From JACKCR01 sp041390305 (GTDB lineage Bacteria; Eisenbacteria; RBG-16-71-46; CAIMUX01): a stretch of 64,000 nucleotides of DNA. The stretch spans positions 62,001-126,000 of the forward strand of contig JAWKQE010000013.1 in the NCBI GenBank assembly GCA_041390305.1, read 5' to 3'. Made by a program: the position numbers and the translations under genes. Shown here in pieces: positions 7,672 through 15,935 of this stretch. How positions within the stretch are numbered: position 1 is the first letter of the stretch; every line of letters starts with the position of its first letter. The notes beneath the pieces were generated by a model. It ran no database searches. It saw only the letters and a program-made list of their open reading frames with translations, and was not told where the DNA came from.

Positions 7672-8790
7672 ATGATGTCAAACACCAATGCCGTCGGCGC
7701 CAAGGCGTCGCCATCGTTCGGCGAGATATCTCTCCGCGGTGCCTGTGCCCTGCTCTTCCTCTCCGGCGCCGCCGCCTTGCTCTACGAAGTGGCGTGGTTT
7801 CGGCGTCTCTACCTGGTGTTCGGCGTCAGCGTGTTCGCGATCGGGGCGGTCGTTGCGACCTTCATGCTCGGCCTTGCGCTGGGGAGCCGGTGGGCGACGC
7901 GAAGCCCCCTCGTCCGGCATCGGCCGTTGCGGCTCTATGCCATGCTCGAGGCTGGGATCGGCTGCTACGCGCTCCTCTTCCCGTGGCTGGCCCGCGCACT
8001 CGAGTGGATGTACATCGAGTCCTCCCGGGCCGTCGGGGAGAGCCCGCCGCTCCTCATTGCACTGCGCTTCCTGCTCGCGACGGTCATGTTGCTGCCTCCA
8101 ACCTGGCTCATGGGGGCCACGCTCCCGATTCTCATGCAGGCCATCAGGCCTTCCGCATCTGCCACCGCGGGGGCCGGCGGCTGGCTCTATGCGTCGAACA
8201 CGTTCGGCGGAGTGGTCGGCACCCTAGCCGCGGGGTTCCTCGCCCTCGAGTTCTTGGGGATTCGTGGCACGCTCCTGGTCGGTGTCGCGATCAACGCGGT
8301 TGTGGCCACTGTTGCCCTTGTGTGGTCCCGAAGAGCCGAAGAGCCGAAGAGCCGAAGAGCCGAAGAGCCGAAGAGCCGAAGAGTCGAAGAGCCGAAGAGT
8401 CGAAGAGCCGAAGAGTCGAAGAGTCCGGAGCCCAAGAGCTCTCTGGGTCGACGACGGAGGGAGTCGGACGCGGGTCGCCTGACCCGGCCGAACCGGGCGC
8501 CAGAGAGCTGGCCAAACCACGTGCGAAGCGGAAGAAGCGAGAGGCTCCTGCTCCGGCCCCAGCTCTCGTCGGCGTGGTGGCGCTGCTCACGGTCACAGTC
8601 ACCGGGTTCGCTTCCATGGCTGGCCAGCTCCTCTGGACCCGCGCTCTCGTCTTCTTCGTCCACAACAGCACCTATGCCTTCAGCGCCATTCTGGCGGTCT
8701 ATCTCACCGCGATGGCGGCGGGCTCCGTTTGGGGGGCTACGGGGGCTCGCTCCCGCTATTCCGCTCAGCAGCGGATCCACACCCTACTGA
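7672..8790 (+). CDS. N-terminal half of a membrane spermidine-synthase-like protein, frame lost at an 8-bp repeat
   Basis: Starts at ATG 7672 (ATG 7675 is adjacent). Residues about 20-220 contain six hydrophobic spans with SGAAALLYEVAWFRRL near the start and ASNTFGGVVGTLAAGF later, typical of the MFS-like membrane part of fused spermidine-synthase-like proteins. From residue 221 the frame enters the octapeptide repeat RRAEEPKS encoded by 8331-8426. Beyond the repeat this frame (to 8790) reads as Arg/Ser-rich nonsense, while the natural continuation, a second membrane half, lies in another frame from 8427. As sequenced the product would be 372 residues with a spurious tail. Removing one 8-bp unit, or adding two, would join both halves into a protein of about 1,000 residues. 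Confidence 0.8.
   Translation: MMSNTNAVGAKASPSFGEISLRGACALLFLSGAAALLYEVAWFRRLYLVFGVSVFAIGAVVATFMLGLALGSRWATRSPLVRHRPLRLYAMLEAGIGCYALLFPWLARALEWMYIESSRAVGESPPLLIALRFLLATVMLLPPTWLMGATLPILMQAIRPSASATAGAGGWLYASNTFGGVVGTLAAGFLALEFLGIRGTLLVGVAINAVVATVALVWSRRAEEPKSRRAEEPKSRRVEEPKSRRAEESKSPEPKSSLGRRRRESDAGRLTRPNRAPESWPNHVRSGRSERLLLRPQLSSAWWRCSRSQSPGSLPWLASSSGPALSSSSSTTAPMPSAPFWRSISPRWRRAPFGGLRGLAPAIPLSSGSTPY
8331..8426 (+). repeat. Twelve-copy 8-bp tandem repeat inside a coding region
   Basis: Twelve consecutive units of AAGAGCCG, of which units 7, 9 and 11 read AAGAGTCG and the last reads AAGAGTCC. Because 8 is not a multiple of 3, each gain or loss of a unit shifts the frame. Three units (24 bases) encode RRAEEPKS-type octapeptides, and all three frames give the same cyclic peptide, so the linker is tolerated in every frame. 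The first six units are identical, a good substrate for slippage. Repeat-count errors in assembly are possible. Confidence 0.95.
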
Positions 8791-10691
8791 TCCTGCTCGG
8801 ACTGCTCTCGGTGGTCGGGTGCCTTTCCCTCATGGCCTATCCGCATCTGGGTGACATCGCAGCCAAGACCCTGGGAGATCGGATCGGAGACGGGCTTTCC
8901 GGCTTCACGTCGAAGGACGTGCTGGGTGTGGAGAGTTGGACACGCGCGTTGCTCTCCGTGATCATCCAGGTCGCCGTCGTCCTGGCCCTGCCCGCCTTGC
9001 TGTTCGGGGCCGTCTTCCCGATCGCACTCGGATTGATGCGCGACTCCGCCCCTGATCCTGCATCCGCCATTGGGCGACTCTATGCCTTCAACACCTACGG
9101 CAGCGTCGTCGGCACCCTCGTGGGAGCGTTTCTCCTCGTACCACTCCTCGGCACGAGAGGAGCCCTCATCGCCGTAACTCTGTTGCCGCTCCTTCCCGTG
9201 TTTCTCGGTTCCCGATTCCTGCCTCGGTTTGCTTTGGTCGGCATCGGCGCCGGGGCCCTTCTCCTGGTCGTCTTCCTGGTGACGGTAGCGGCGCCCCCGG
9301 GAATGTACCGTCAGCTCTTCGCCGACCGGTTTGGCCCCGTCGTTTGGTTCTCGGAAGGAGCGGCCGAAACAGTCGCCATCTGCGAGCATCCGAACGGCTC
9401 CGCCTGGATCCACTACTCGGACGGACGGGGCGCTTCCGGAACTACTTCGTACCGCGGAGGGTGGCTCTATGCCCACCTTCCCCTCCTCCTTCATCCCGAC
9501 CCGAAGGCCGCCACTGTCATCTGCTTCGGGACCGGAAACACGCTCGGTGCGGCCAGCCTGCATCCGCTCGAAACCCTGATTGGGGTCGAACTGTCGAGTG
9601 AGGTCGTGAAGGGCGCGGAGGTGTTCCGTGACACGAACCACGACGTGGCGAACAACGATCGCGTCCAGATCATCATCGATGATGGTAGGAACTTCCTGCT
9701 CCGGACGGATCGCACGCTCGACGTGGTGACCGAAGAGCCGCCCCTCATCCACACCGCGGGGGTCGTCAACCTCTATACCAAGGACTTCTATCAGACCTGT
9801 TCCGATCGGATGAGCGATGACGGGATCATGGGCGTCTGGCTCGCGACCTGGGAGCTCGTACAGCCGGAGGTCCAGATGCTCGTGCGGGCCTTCGTGGACG
9901 TGTTTCCATATACCTCTGCCTGGGACTCGATGCACCCGGGCGAGTGGATCCTTCTCGGCTCGAAGGCCCCCCTCGATATCGACCCCGCGCGCATCTCGGC
10001 GCGGATGCAGCAACCCGGAGTCGCCCAGGACCTGCAGCACATCGGTATCGACTCCGTTGCCGATCTCCTCTCCCTGTTCATGGCCGGCGACTCATACCTG
10101 CGTGAGCTCTCCGCCGACGTCCGCCCCGTTACCGACGACAAGACGGTCGTCGACTTCACCATTCCGCGCCACGCTCGTTCCAACTTCGGCCTCGGCGAGG
10201 GGCTGACCGGCGGAATCCGCGTCGCCGGCCTCGGGGCGAGGGGATTGGCTACCGAGGTGCGCGTAGAGCCGTTCGATCGGATCTACTCGCAACGCGAGCC
10301 GGTCACCAAACTCCTCGAGGAGTCCACCGGGACGGTCTCATCGGATGTGATCGCGGCCGCGGAGCTCGAGCAGCGCAACCGGGCCATCCGATCCTCCTAC
10401 GTTCTCAGCGGCCTTCTGGCGGCAACCGCCCAGGACCTGATGAACCAGGGGCAGGAGCAGGGCGCGTTCGGCGTCCTCGATGAGTGGCTTCCCTACATAG
10501 AACCGCCCGCGACCGCCGACCTGGTCGCCATGGAGGGTCTCCTCCATCTGCGAGCCGGACGCGACCAGGAAGGCCGAGAGCTCCTGCAGAAGGCACGGGA
10601 GATCGACCCGGACAACCGGATCGTCCAACGGCTCTCGAGCCCGAACAGCCAGGAACCGATCCGCCTGGGGACGAGTACGCCGCGAAACTAG
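8427..10691 (+). CDS. C-terminal half: second membrane domain, spermidine-synthase-like fold and TPR-like tail
   Basis: This frame is open through the repeat and continues to TAG 10691. It starts with a basic linker (KPRAKRKKREAPAP). About six membrane spans follow (TVTGFASMAGQLLW onward, to about 9300), and then a soluble domain: YSDGRG, VICFGTGNTLGA (Rossmann-type glycine loop), IIIDDGRNFL, and YTKDFYQ. This order matches spermidine-synthase-like methyltransferase folds. The last 110 residues look like one or two TPR helices. The family is common in this type of genome, but true polyamine synthesis is unproven and key aminopropyltransferase residues are not obvious. GTG 8574/8577 and ATG 8616 are possible internal starts, but none has a ribosome binding site, favouring one fused gene. 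Confidence 0.8.
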   Translation, partial: GAQELSGSTTEGVGRGSPDPAEPGARELAKPRAKRKKREAPAPAPALVGVVALLTVTVTGFASMAGQLLWTRALVFFVHNSTYAFSAILAVYLTAMAAGSVWGATGARSRYSAQQRIHTLLILLGLLSVVGCLSLMAYPHLGDIAAKTLGDRIGDGLSGFTSKDVLGVESWTRALLSVIIQVAVVLALPALLFGAVFPIALGLMRDSAPDPASAIGRLYAFNTYGSVVGTLVGAFLLVPLLGTRGALIAVTLLPLLPVFLGSRFLPRFALVGIGAGALLLVVFLVTVAAPPGMYRQLFADRFGPVVWFSEGAAETVAICEHPNGSAWIHYSDGRGASGTTSYRGGWLYAHLPLLLHPDPKAATVICFGTGNTLGAASLHPLETLIGVELSSEVVKGAEVFRDTNHDVANNDRVQIIIDDGRNFLLRTDRTLDVVTEEPPLIHTAGVVNLYTKDFYQTCSDRMSDDGIMGVWLATWELVQPEVQMLVRAFVDVFPYTSAWDSMHPGEWILLGSKAPLDIDPARISARMQQPGVAQDLQHIGIDSVADLLSLFMAGDSYLRELSADVRPVTDDKTVVDFTIPRHARSNFGLGEGLTGGIRVAGLGARGLATEVRVEPFDRIYSQREPVTKLLEESTGTVSSDVIAAAELEQRNRAIRSSYVLSGLLAATAQDLMNQGQEQGAFGVLDEWLPYIEPPATADLVAMEGLLHLRAGRDQEGRELLQKAREIDPDNRIVQRLSSPNSQEPIRLGTSTPRN

Positions 10692-11606
10692 ACGACGTCC
10701 GTCTGCTCCGGGCCGGACTACCCACCGCGCGCAGCATGTTCGACCGCAGGGTGTCATCGGAACCCGAAGCCGCCCGGCATGGCGCACCCCTGCCTTCGTG
10801 CGTCGCCTCCAGACGGCCGGGAACCGCCACTGCGACGTCGCGTCCACGCGCATGTCCGCACAGCATCCCGCCTGACAGTCCTGCGTCCCCTGGGGAAGCC
10901 GGTCGGCAACACGCGGTGCGTGCTCTCCACCACGTGTAGGCTCGCGCCGACTTCTGCGCCACGGACAGGCGGCGGGACGGAGGCTGCGCAGCATCTGGTG
11001 CGGCGTACAACGTGAATGTGCGCTGTCAGACCGTGTAGACACGGCAACGACATGTCGTCATGGCGGATGCCGGCCGGCTTTCAGGTCTCCGCCACTCCGT
11101 CGTGCGGACGTCTCCGCAGCATCGACGATGTACGCAGTCTGCGGTGCTCGATGTCGGTGCGACAACGGGCACTGCATGCACATGGTACTGGCCGATGTCG
11201 GAGAGACACCGAGCCCCCCGCTGCCCTGCATCCGCCTGAGCCGCGCGTACGCCGGGCATGCGGTCACCTTGCGGCCCTTATGGACGGATGGTTCACCGTT
11301 ACCACGCGGTGGTGCGGAGCCGGGCGTGATTCTGTTCGCCGTATGGCCGTAGTGCGTCCGTGCGCAAGGGTGTCCCCGCGGCGTCAGACAACGACTTGGA
11401 AAAAAGTCGGGGAGTCCGCAACTTTCTTTGCAACCCTCGCGCTCACGATTCGTACTTTCCCACGACAGAACCCACCGACATCACGACTCCGCTGTACAAC
11501 CGGTCTGTCGAACCATACCTCCCGTATGACTTCGCGTCCCTCGCGTGTACGGAACGGGTTCGTGCACTCGGGAGCGTCGGGGCTCGGGAACCTCGAAGGA
11601 GGAACC
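10692..11606. other. Long intergenic region with a 12-bp palindrome
   Basis: About 915 bases separate the spermidine-synthase-like gene from the next coding region. ACGACATGTCGT at 11047-11058 is a perfect 12-base palindrome, and CGATGTCGG recurs at about 11151 and 11192. An A-rich patch (GGAAAAAAG) lies near 11398. No gene, tRNA or terminator was supported. The open frame running into the next gene from 11016 has no coding character before 11607. Confidence 0.45.
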
Positions 11607-12389
11607 ATGCAAGGTCTCAACACTCGCACCAGTAGTGCTCGATGTTTCCAGGCGGCCCGGTTCGTCGATCACCGGGTGACCGCCGACCCCTCCGTCTCCG
11701 CGATCGCGGCCGAGATCATCGAGCACAACGCTCGCCTTCGGACGTCGGGCACGAACCTCGAGGATGCCGTGATGCAGCGACTCCTCGCCCGCGCGCAGTC
11801 GCAGCGTACTTCCGTCGAACTGAAGAAGTCGATGCGGCTCGTCGGGTCTGGAATCGTGGCGCGACGGAACGGCAGCCGTGCGTCCTCGACTTTCTCGCTC
11901 CTCTTCCCGAAGGGGTACGCCGGGTTCACGAGGCTCCAGGGGGCGCGTCTCCTGGCCGAAGCCACGCGGCTCGATCGGTTGATCCGTGCCTCTTCGGACG
12001 AGACGGTGCAGAAGGTCGTGGCCAAGAACGGCGATGAACTGACGGCGGCGATCGAGGCGGCCCAAGCCGCACTCGAAGCGCTCGAGGCGGCCACCCAGGC
12101 CGAGGCCGAAGCGAAGCAGGGGTTCCTGCAGGTGAAGGCGGAATGGCTCGGCGCGTACTACCGTGCGCAGCGCGCGTTCGAGGGGCACTTCTCCGATGAC
12201 CCGTCCCTGGCCGAGAGCTACTTCGTCCGGTTCGGCAAGAGTCGGCGGAGCGCGGAGGGCGACGTCGAGACCCCGATCGTCGTCGAGGCGACTCCGGAGC
12301 CCGGCCACTCGGCCGAACCGGCGTCAGGCCCCGCGGTAGACCCCGCGGACGAGAGTGCGGACGACCTGCCGCTCGCGGCGAACATGTAG
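11607..12389 (+). CDS. Cytoplasmic coiled-coil protein of unknown function
   Basis: 260 residues from ATG 11607, fixed by AAGGAGGA at 11596-11603. No signal peptide or membrane span. Residues 20-110 are mixed and basic; residues about 130-175 (AAIEAAQAALEALEAATQAEAEAKQ-like) form a strongly Ala/Glu-rich helix that could be a coiled coil. The last 40 residues are acidic, Pro/Ala-rich and probably disordered. I do not recognise the family. It stands alone, with a long non-coding leader and an intrinsic terminator 80 bases after its stop, suggesting a monocistronic and well-expressed gene. Confidence 0.72.
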   Translation: MQGLNTRTSSARCFQAARFVDHRVTADPSVSAIAAEIIEHNARLRTSGTNLEDAVMQRLLARAQSQRTSVELKKSMRLVGSGIVARRNGSRASSTFSLLFPKGYAGFTRLQGARLLAEATRLDRLIRASSDETVQKVVAKNGDELTAAIEAAQAALEALEAATQAEAEAKQGFLQVKAEWLGAYYRAQRAFEGHFSDDPSLAESYFVRFGKSRRSAEGDVETPIVVEATPEPGHSAEPASGPAVDPADESADDLPLAANM

Positions 12390-12469
12390 TCGCCTTCCCG
12401 GCCCTGGGCTTCTTGGAAAGGAGGACACCGGCACCCATGCTGCCGAAAGCTGAAGAGCGAAGCGGAAGG

Positions 12470-12498
12470 CGGCCCGTTCTGGAGACGGGCCGTTTTCT
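12470..12498 (+). terminator. Rho-independent terminator
   Basis: CGGCCCGT (12470-12477) pairs perfectly with ACGGGCCG (12485-12492) around a 7-base loop and is followed by TTTTCT. It lies 81 bases after the stop of the preceding gene. Confidence 0.85.
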
Positions 12499-12859
12499 GT
12501 TCAGTGCTTTCCAAGCAGCGATATCAGGCCTCTGGTTGCCCCCAGAGCCTTCGGTCTCTCACACAGACCTGCCGCTCAAACACATGCCGGGCGCTTGCCT
12601 CGAGGACGTCGCGCCTCCGCCCGACGGGTGGAGAAGTACCTGCTGAACGACCAAGGGGATCCCCTCGTACGGGCAACCACGCATGGTCTCCATTGCGTGG
12701 GGGTATGATACTTCCTTCCCGAACTCGCTGGTTCCCATCTGGGCATGCACAAACGGGCGTATACTGGGCTAGGTACTCGGTAGCAGGCGGCTCGTCGTCG
12801 CGAGAGTTCGTTGTCACGAAAGCTCGTCATCGTCAGATAGACACTGGAGGATTCCGCGC
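12499..12859. other. Intergenic region before a beta-helix gene
   Basis: About 360 bases without a credible gene. TATGAT at 12704-12709 and TATACT at 12760-12765 look like -10 boxes, but neither has a convincing -35 box at the right distance. A short ORF from ATG 12437 runs through the terminator into this region and is discussed as a finding. Confidence 0.4.
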
Positions 12860-14143
12860 ATGCGACTGATCGAGTTCTGCGGTTCCGTGTTCTTCATTGT
12901 CTTGCTCGGAAGCCAGGGCCTTGCAGCCACTCTCCACGTGCCATCCGAGTACGCCACCATCCAAGACGCCGTCGAGGCGGCTGCTTCCGGGGATGAGATC
13001 CTTCTCGCGCCAGGTCGGTACGCGGGTGACGGAAACACATACATCGAGGTCGATGGTCTCTCTCTCTCCATCCGCTCCGAGTCAGGTCCCGACGTCACGA
13101 CGATCGACGGGGAGGACTCTCGTTGGGGACTGAGGTTCCGCACGGACGCGGTGGATATGGTCTCGATCCATGGCATCGAGTTCACGGGCCTCGGCGGTGC
13201 TGTTGGGTCCGCAATCCTCGTGCAGGGATCCGGGGAAGCGATCGTTGAGGACTGCCGGTTCGTGAGGTGCACGACCCCAGATTACGATCCGTACGGCAAC
13301 GGGAGCGGTGTGGTCATGGTCAAGGACGAGGTCCGCTCTTCGTTCCGGCGGTGCGAGTTCTCCTGGAATGACGCACCTTTCTCTCCCAGCGGACTTCGGG
13401 TCGCCAGTTCCGGTGAGAGCACCGTCGAGATGTGCGATTTCATCGCCAATTCGACCGGCGCCATGGACATCGAAGCCAGCTCCACAGCGGCTTCTCTTGC
13501 CGACTGCAACTTCGTGAACAACGGCGGTGCATTGTACGCATTGGGCGGAAGTGTCCGAATCTCCGATTGCTCGTTCATCAACAACGGTTCGGGCATACTC
13601 AGTCGATCACAGCTTACGATCACCGGCAGCACGTTCGCGCGGACGCGGGGGATCCTGGTTGTGTCCGGCACGCTGTATGCTGAGAACACGATCCTGAACG
13701 ATGGCTGTCCCTCTGTGGACCTCCAGGCCAACGCTCCGGTTACCCTCGTGTGCTGTGCAGTCGACAGCTCGTTCGTTTCCGGCTGGGAGCACATCACCCT
13801 CGAAGGTGAGCAGGTCTGGGACGATCCTCTCTTCTGTGATCCGGAGGTGTGCGGAGGCTTCAACGACGGCGGGATCGACCGCTATCGTCTGCACGCGGAT
13901 TCACCCTGTGTCTGGTGGCGAAGCCCCTGCGGAGTCCGGATCGGTTCCCTCGATGTGGGGTGTGGCGCCGCCGGCATCGGCGCGTGCTGCATAGGCGACG
14001 AATGCGTACTGGCTCCCGAGGATGCGTGCGCCTCGGCCGGGGGAATCTTCGTGGGGGAAGGGACTACCTGCGAGCCGTCGCCCTGTGGTGCCGTTCCCGT
14101 CGTCCCGATGAGCTGGGGCACGATCAAGGAGCTGTTCCGGTAG
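12860..14143 (+). CDS. Secreted right-handed parallel beta-helix protein
   Basis: 427 residues from ATG 12860 with GGAGGA about 8 bases upstream. Signal peptide residues 1-22 (cut after LAA). Residues 24-60 hold the entry motif YATIQDAVEAAASGDEILLAPGRY-type, which caps many beta-helix proteins. Residues 90-300 consist of repeated short strands with FxxN/CxF turns, the parallel beta-helix. Two late Cys-rich parts follow: a DPLFCDPEVCGG segment and GACCIGDEC with ...CEPSPC, a Cys motif frequent in secreted proteins of this genome type. The end, SWGTIKELFR, replaces the FlgD module found on its neighbours and may be a different sorting tail. Substrate or partner is unknown; carbohydrate binding or cleavage is typical of the fold. 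Confidence 0.85.
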   Translation: MRLIEFCGSVFFIVLLGSQGLAATLHVPSEYATIQDAVEAAASGDEILLAPGRYAGDGNTYIEVDGLSLSIRSESGPDVTTIDGEDSRWGLRFRTDAVDMVSIHGIEFTGLGGAVGSAILVQGSGEAIVEDCRFVRCTTPDYDPYGNGSGVVMVKDEVRSSFRRCEFSWNDAPFSPSGLRVASSGESTVEMCDFIANSTGAMDIEASSTAASLADCNFVNNGGALYALGGSVRISDCSFINNGSGILSRSQLTITGSTFARTRGILVVSGTLYAENTILNDGCPSVDLQANAPVTLVCCAVDSSFVSGWEHITLEGEQVWDDPLFCDPEVCGGFNDGGIDRYRLHADSPCVWWRSPCGVRIGSLDVGCGAAGIGACCIGDECVLAPEDACASAGGIFVGEGTTCEPSPCGAVPVVPMSWGTIKELFR

Positions 14144-14333
14144 GGTCGAGTTTCGCCAGGCAGGGGCGCTCGCCCCTCGCCCGGCGGCCCGAGTGGTGCT
14201 ACGCTCCCCACGTCACGGTCTCGTGCCTCGAGACCGGCCTGCGTGAGTGGCGGTCCGCGCGACACGAACGCGCTCCACTCCCGTCGCTCTCCCCGCCGGC
14301 CCCGTGGTGCAACTTCCGACGAGGAGGTTCGCC

Positions 14334-15779
14334 ATGTTACTTCGCCAACGGATCATCGTGGTCGCCCTGCTGTTCGCCGCACTTCTCCTCTTCCTCAGCA
14401 CACTCGCGAACGGTGCGTGGTACCGAACGCAGCTCACCGAGACGGTCGCGCCGTCCGCCCGGCCGCATCTCGTGCACGACCTGTCGGATGCGGCGCACGT
14501 CTTCTACGAGGAGGGTGGGGAGATCCGTCATCTTCTCGTGGGGAACCCGGTGCCCGAGGTGCTCGGGACGGGGGAGGAGCTGGACGTCGAGCATTGCAGC
14601 GTCTGCGGCGAGATCTCACTCGCCTGGATCGGAACGGACGACCGGCCGCACTTCCGCTCCTTCGCGGACGGCGTCTGGAGTGCGGACTCGTTTCAGCCGT
14701 CGATCTTCGGACCGACCGTTGCTGTCGCCGTCTCCCATCACGGCGAAGGGCGGCTCCTCTGGGCCGAGTACGACGTGATGGCAGAGAATCTCGCGATCCT
14801 CTTCACCTGGCAGAACGACGGAGAGTGGGGGCCGGTCATCGAACTGGGTAGAGGGAGCGTGGGGGACTACTTCCCGAACGACACCGTCCTCTTCCTGGAG
14901 CGGATCGGCGCCGACGGTGAACTCATCGCGAGTTGGGTCGACACGGAGGTATCCGCGACTCCCGGTCTCCGCGCCCGGACGGGGAAGGATGCATCCTGGC
15001 ACGGCGTGGAAACCGTCTACGACTTCTTTGCGAACGACTATGCGGGGGACACTGCGTATCCCGACGGCGTCACCCACTTCGTCGGGAATGGACCCCAGCC
15101 GACCTGTCCGTGCAACAGCCTCCACTACGTGAGCGGCTCGGAAGGGAACTGGAGTGCGGCCGAGAACATCGGGCGCGATCACTATCCGGCCGAGATGGAG
15201 TGGCCGCAGCAGATGGCCCTCCACGTCCGGCAGTCCGACGGCGCTCCGCTCGTCGTCTGGCGGCACGAGGCCTATCAGATGCTGGAGCTGGTGGACGAGC
15301 GGCTCGTGATCGGTGAACGTGTCGCCGGCGAGTGGTCGTTCCAGTACGACCTCGCGATCGGGCGGAACGCTGAGGACCCGGACGTGTCGACCGACGCGGC
15401 CGGCCACACGTTCGTGGTGTGGAGCGACGACAGCCAAGGCGCCTTCGACCTCTACCTCGCCACCGACCGCGAGCCGTCCACCCTTGTGACGACGGACTCG
15501 GCGGACCCGGGCGGGCTGCGCGTCTACCCGAACCCGGCCAGAGTCGGCGCGTTCGTGGAGTGGGATGCGGGCCTCGTGCAGGCGCCGCGCCTTCGCATGC
15601 TCGATGCGTTCGGACGGGAAGTGTGCGCGCACGGTCTCTCTTCCGACTCGGACTGCGTGCGCGTCTGGTGGGAACTGACGGACCGGGTCGGTCGCCCGCT
15701 GCCGAACGGCGTCTACCTCATCGAGCTGAGCGACGACGTCGAACCGGTGAAGTCGACGCGCGTCGTCGTCATCCGGTGA
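14334..15779 (+). CDS. Secreted protein with FlgD-like C-terminal sorting domain
   Basis: 481 residues from ATG 14334, behind GAGGAGG at about 14320-14326. Residues 1-25 are a signal peptide. The body (30-380) has repeated strand motifs such as AHVFYEEGGEIRHL and TFVVWSDDSQGAFDLYLATD, suggesting a beta-propeller of BNR/exo-alpha-sialidase style. Residues about 395-481 form the Ig-like end module: LRVYPNPARVGAFVEW, LDAFGREV, GRPLPNGVYLIEL, and final VVVIR. Export and surface attachment follow from that module. The activity of the body is not recognisable. It ends just before the 3' end of the opposite-strand kinase. Confidence 0.82.
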   Translation: MLLRQRIIVVALLFAALLLFLSTLANGAWYRTQLTETVAPSARPHLVHDLSDAAHVFYEEGGEIRHLLVGNPVPEVLGTGEELDVEHCSVCGEISLAWIGTDDRPHFRSFADGVWSADSFQPSIFGPTVAVAVSHHGEGRLLWAEYDVMAENLAILFTWQNDGEWGPVIELGRGSVGDYFPNDTVLFLERIGADGELIASWVDTEVSATPGLRARTGKDASWHGVETVYDFFANDYAGDTAYPDGVTHFVGNGPQPTCPCNSLHYVSGSEGNWSAAENIGRDHYPAEMEWPQQMALHVRQSDGAPLVVWRHEAYQMLELVDERLVIGERVAGEWSFQYDLAIGRNAEDPDVSTDAAGHTFVVWSDDSQGAFDLYLATDREPSTLVTTDSADPGGLRVYPNPARVGAFVEWDAGLVQAPRLRMLDAFGREVCAHGLSSDSDCVRVWWELTDRVGRPLPNGVYLIELSDDVEPVKSTRVVVIR

Positions 15780-15781
15780 CG

Positions 15782-15935
15782 TCACCGAGACGCGGTGCTT
15801 CCTTCCACGCGTCCGCGATGGCAAATGCGGAGCGAACGACGTGACGCGCAGGAGAACTGCGCCTGAGACGGACGCGGCAGGCTGCGTGCCGTGGGCGCTG
15901 GTTCACCGTGACGCGGTGCTTCCCTCCCACGCGTC
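15782..15935. repeat. Imperfect 32-bp direct repeat copying the kinase 3' end
   Basis: 15782-15813 and 15903-15935 share GACGCGGTGCTTCC and flanking bases with two substitutions and one single-base indel. The right copy includes the last eleven codons and stop of the kinase gene. The left copy lies in the gap between the kinase and the preceding gene, 121 bases away, and looks like the remnant of a duplicated kinase 3' end. Confidence 0.7.

Noticed and set aside
8331..8426. Possible coiled-coil or structural linker instead of a switch
   Set aside because: The octapeptide linker is plausible as protein, but the frame mismatch between the halves and the 8-base period are not explained by that alone.
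14163..14176. GGGGC/GCCCC hairpin after the beta-helix gene as terminator
   Set aside because: Only five base pairs, with no T-run; too weak to call in this GC-rich DNA.
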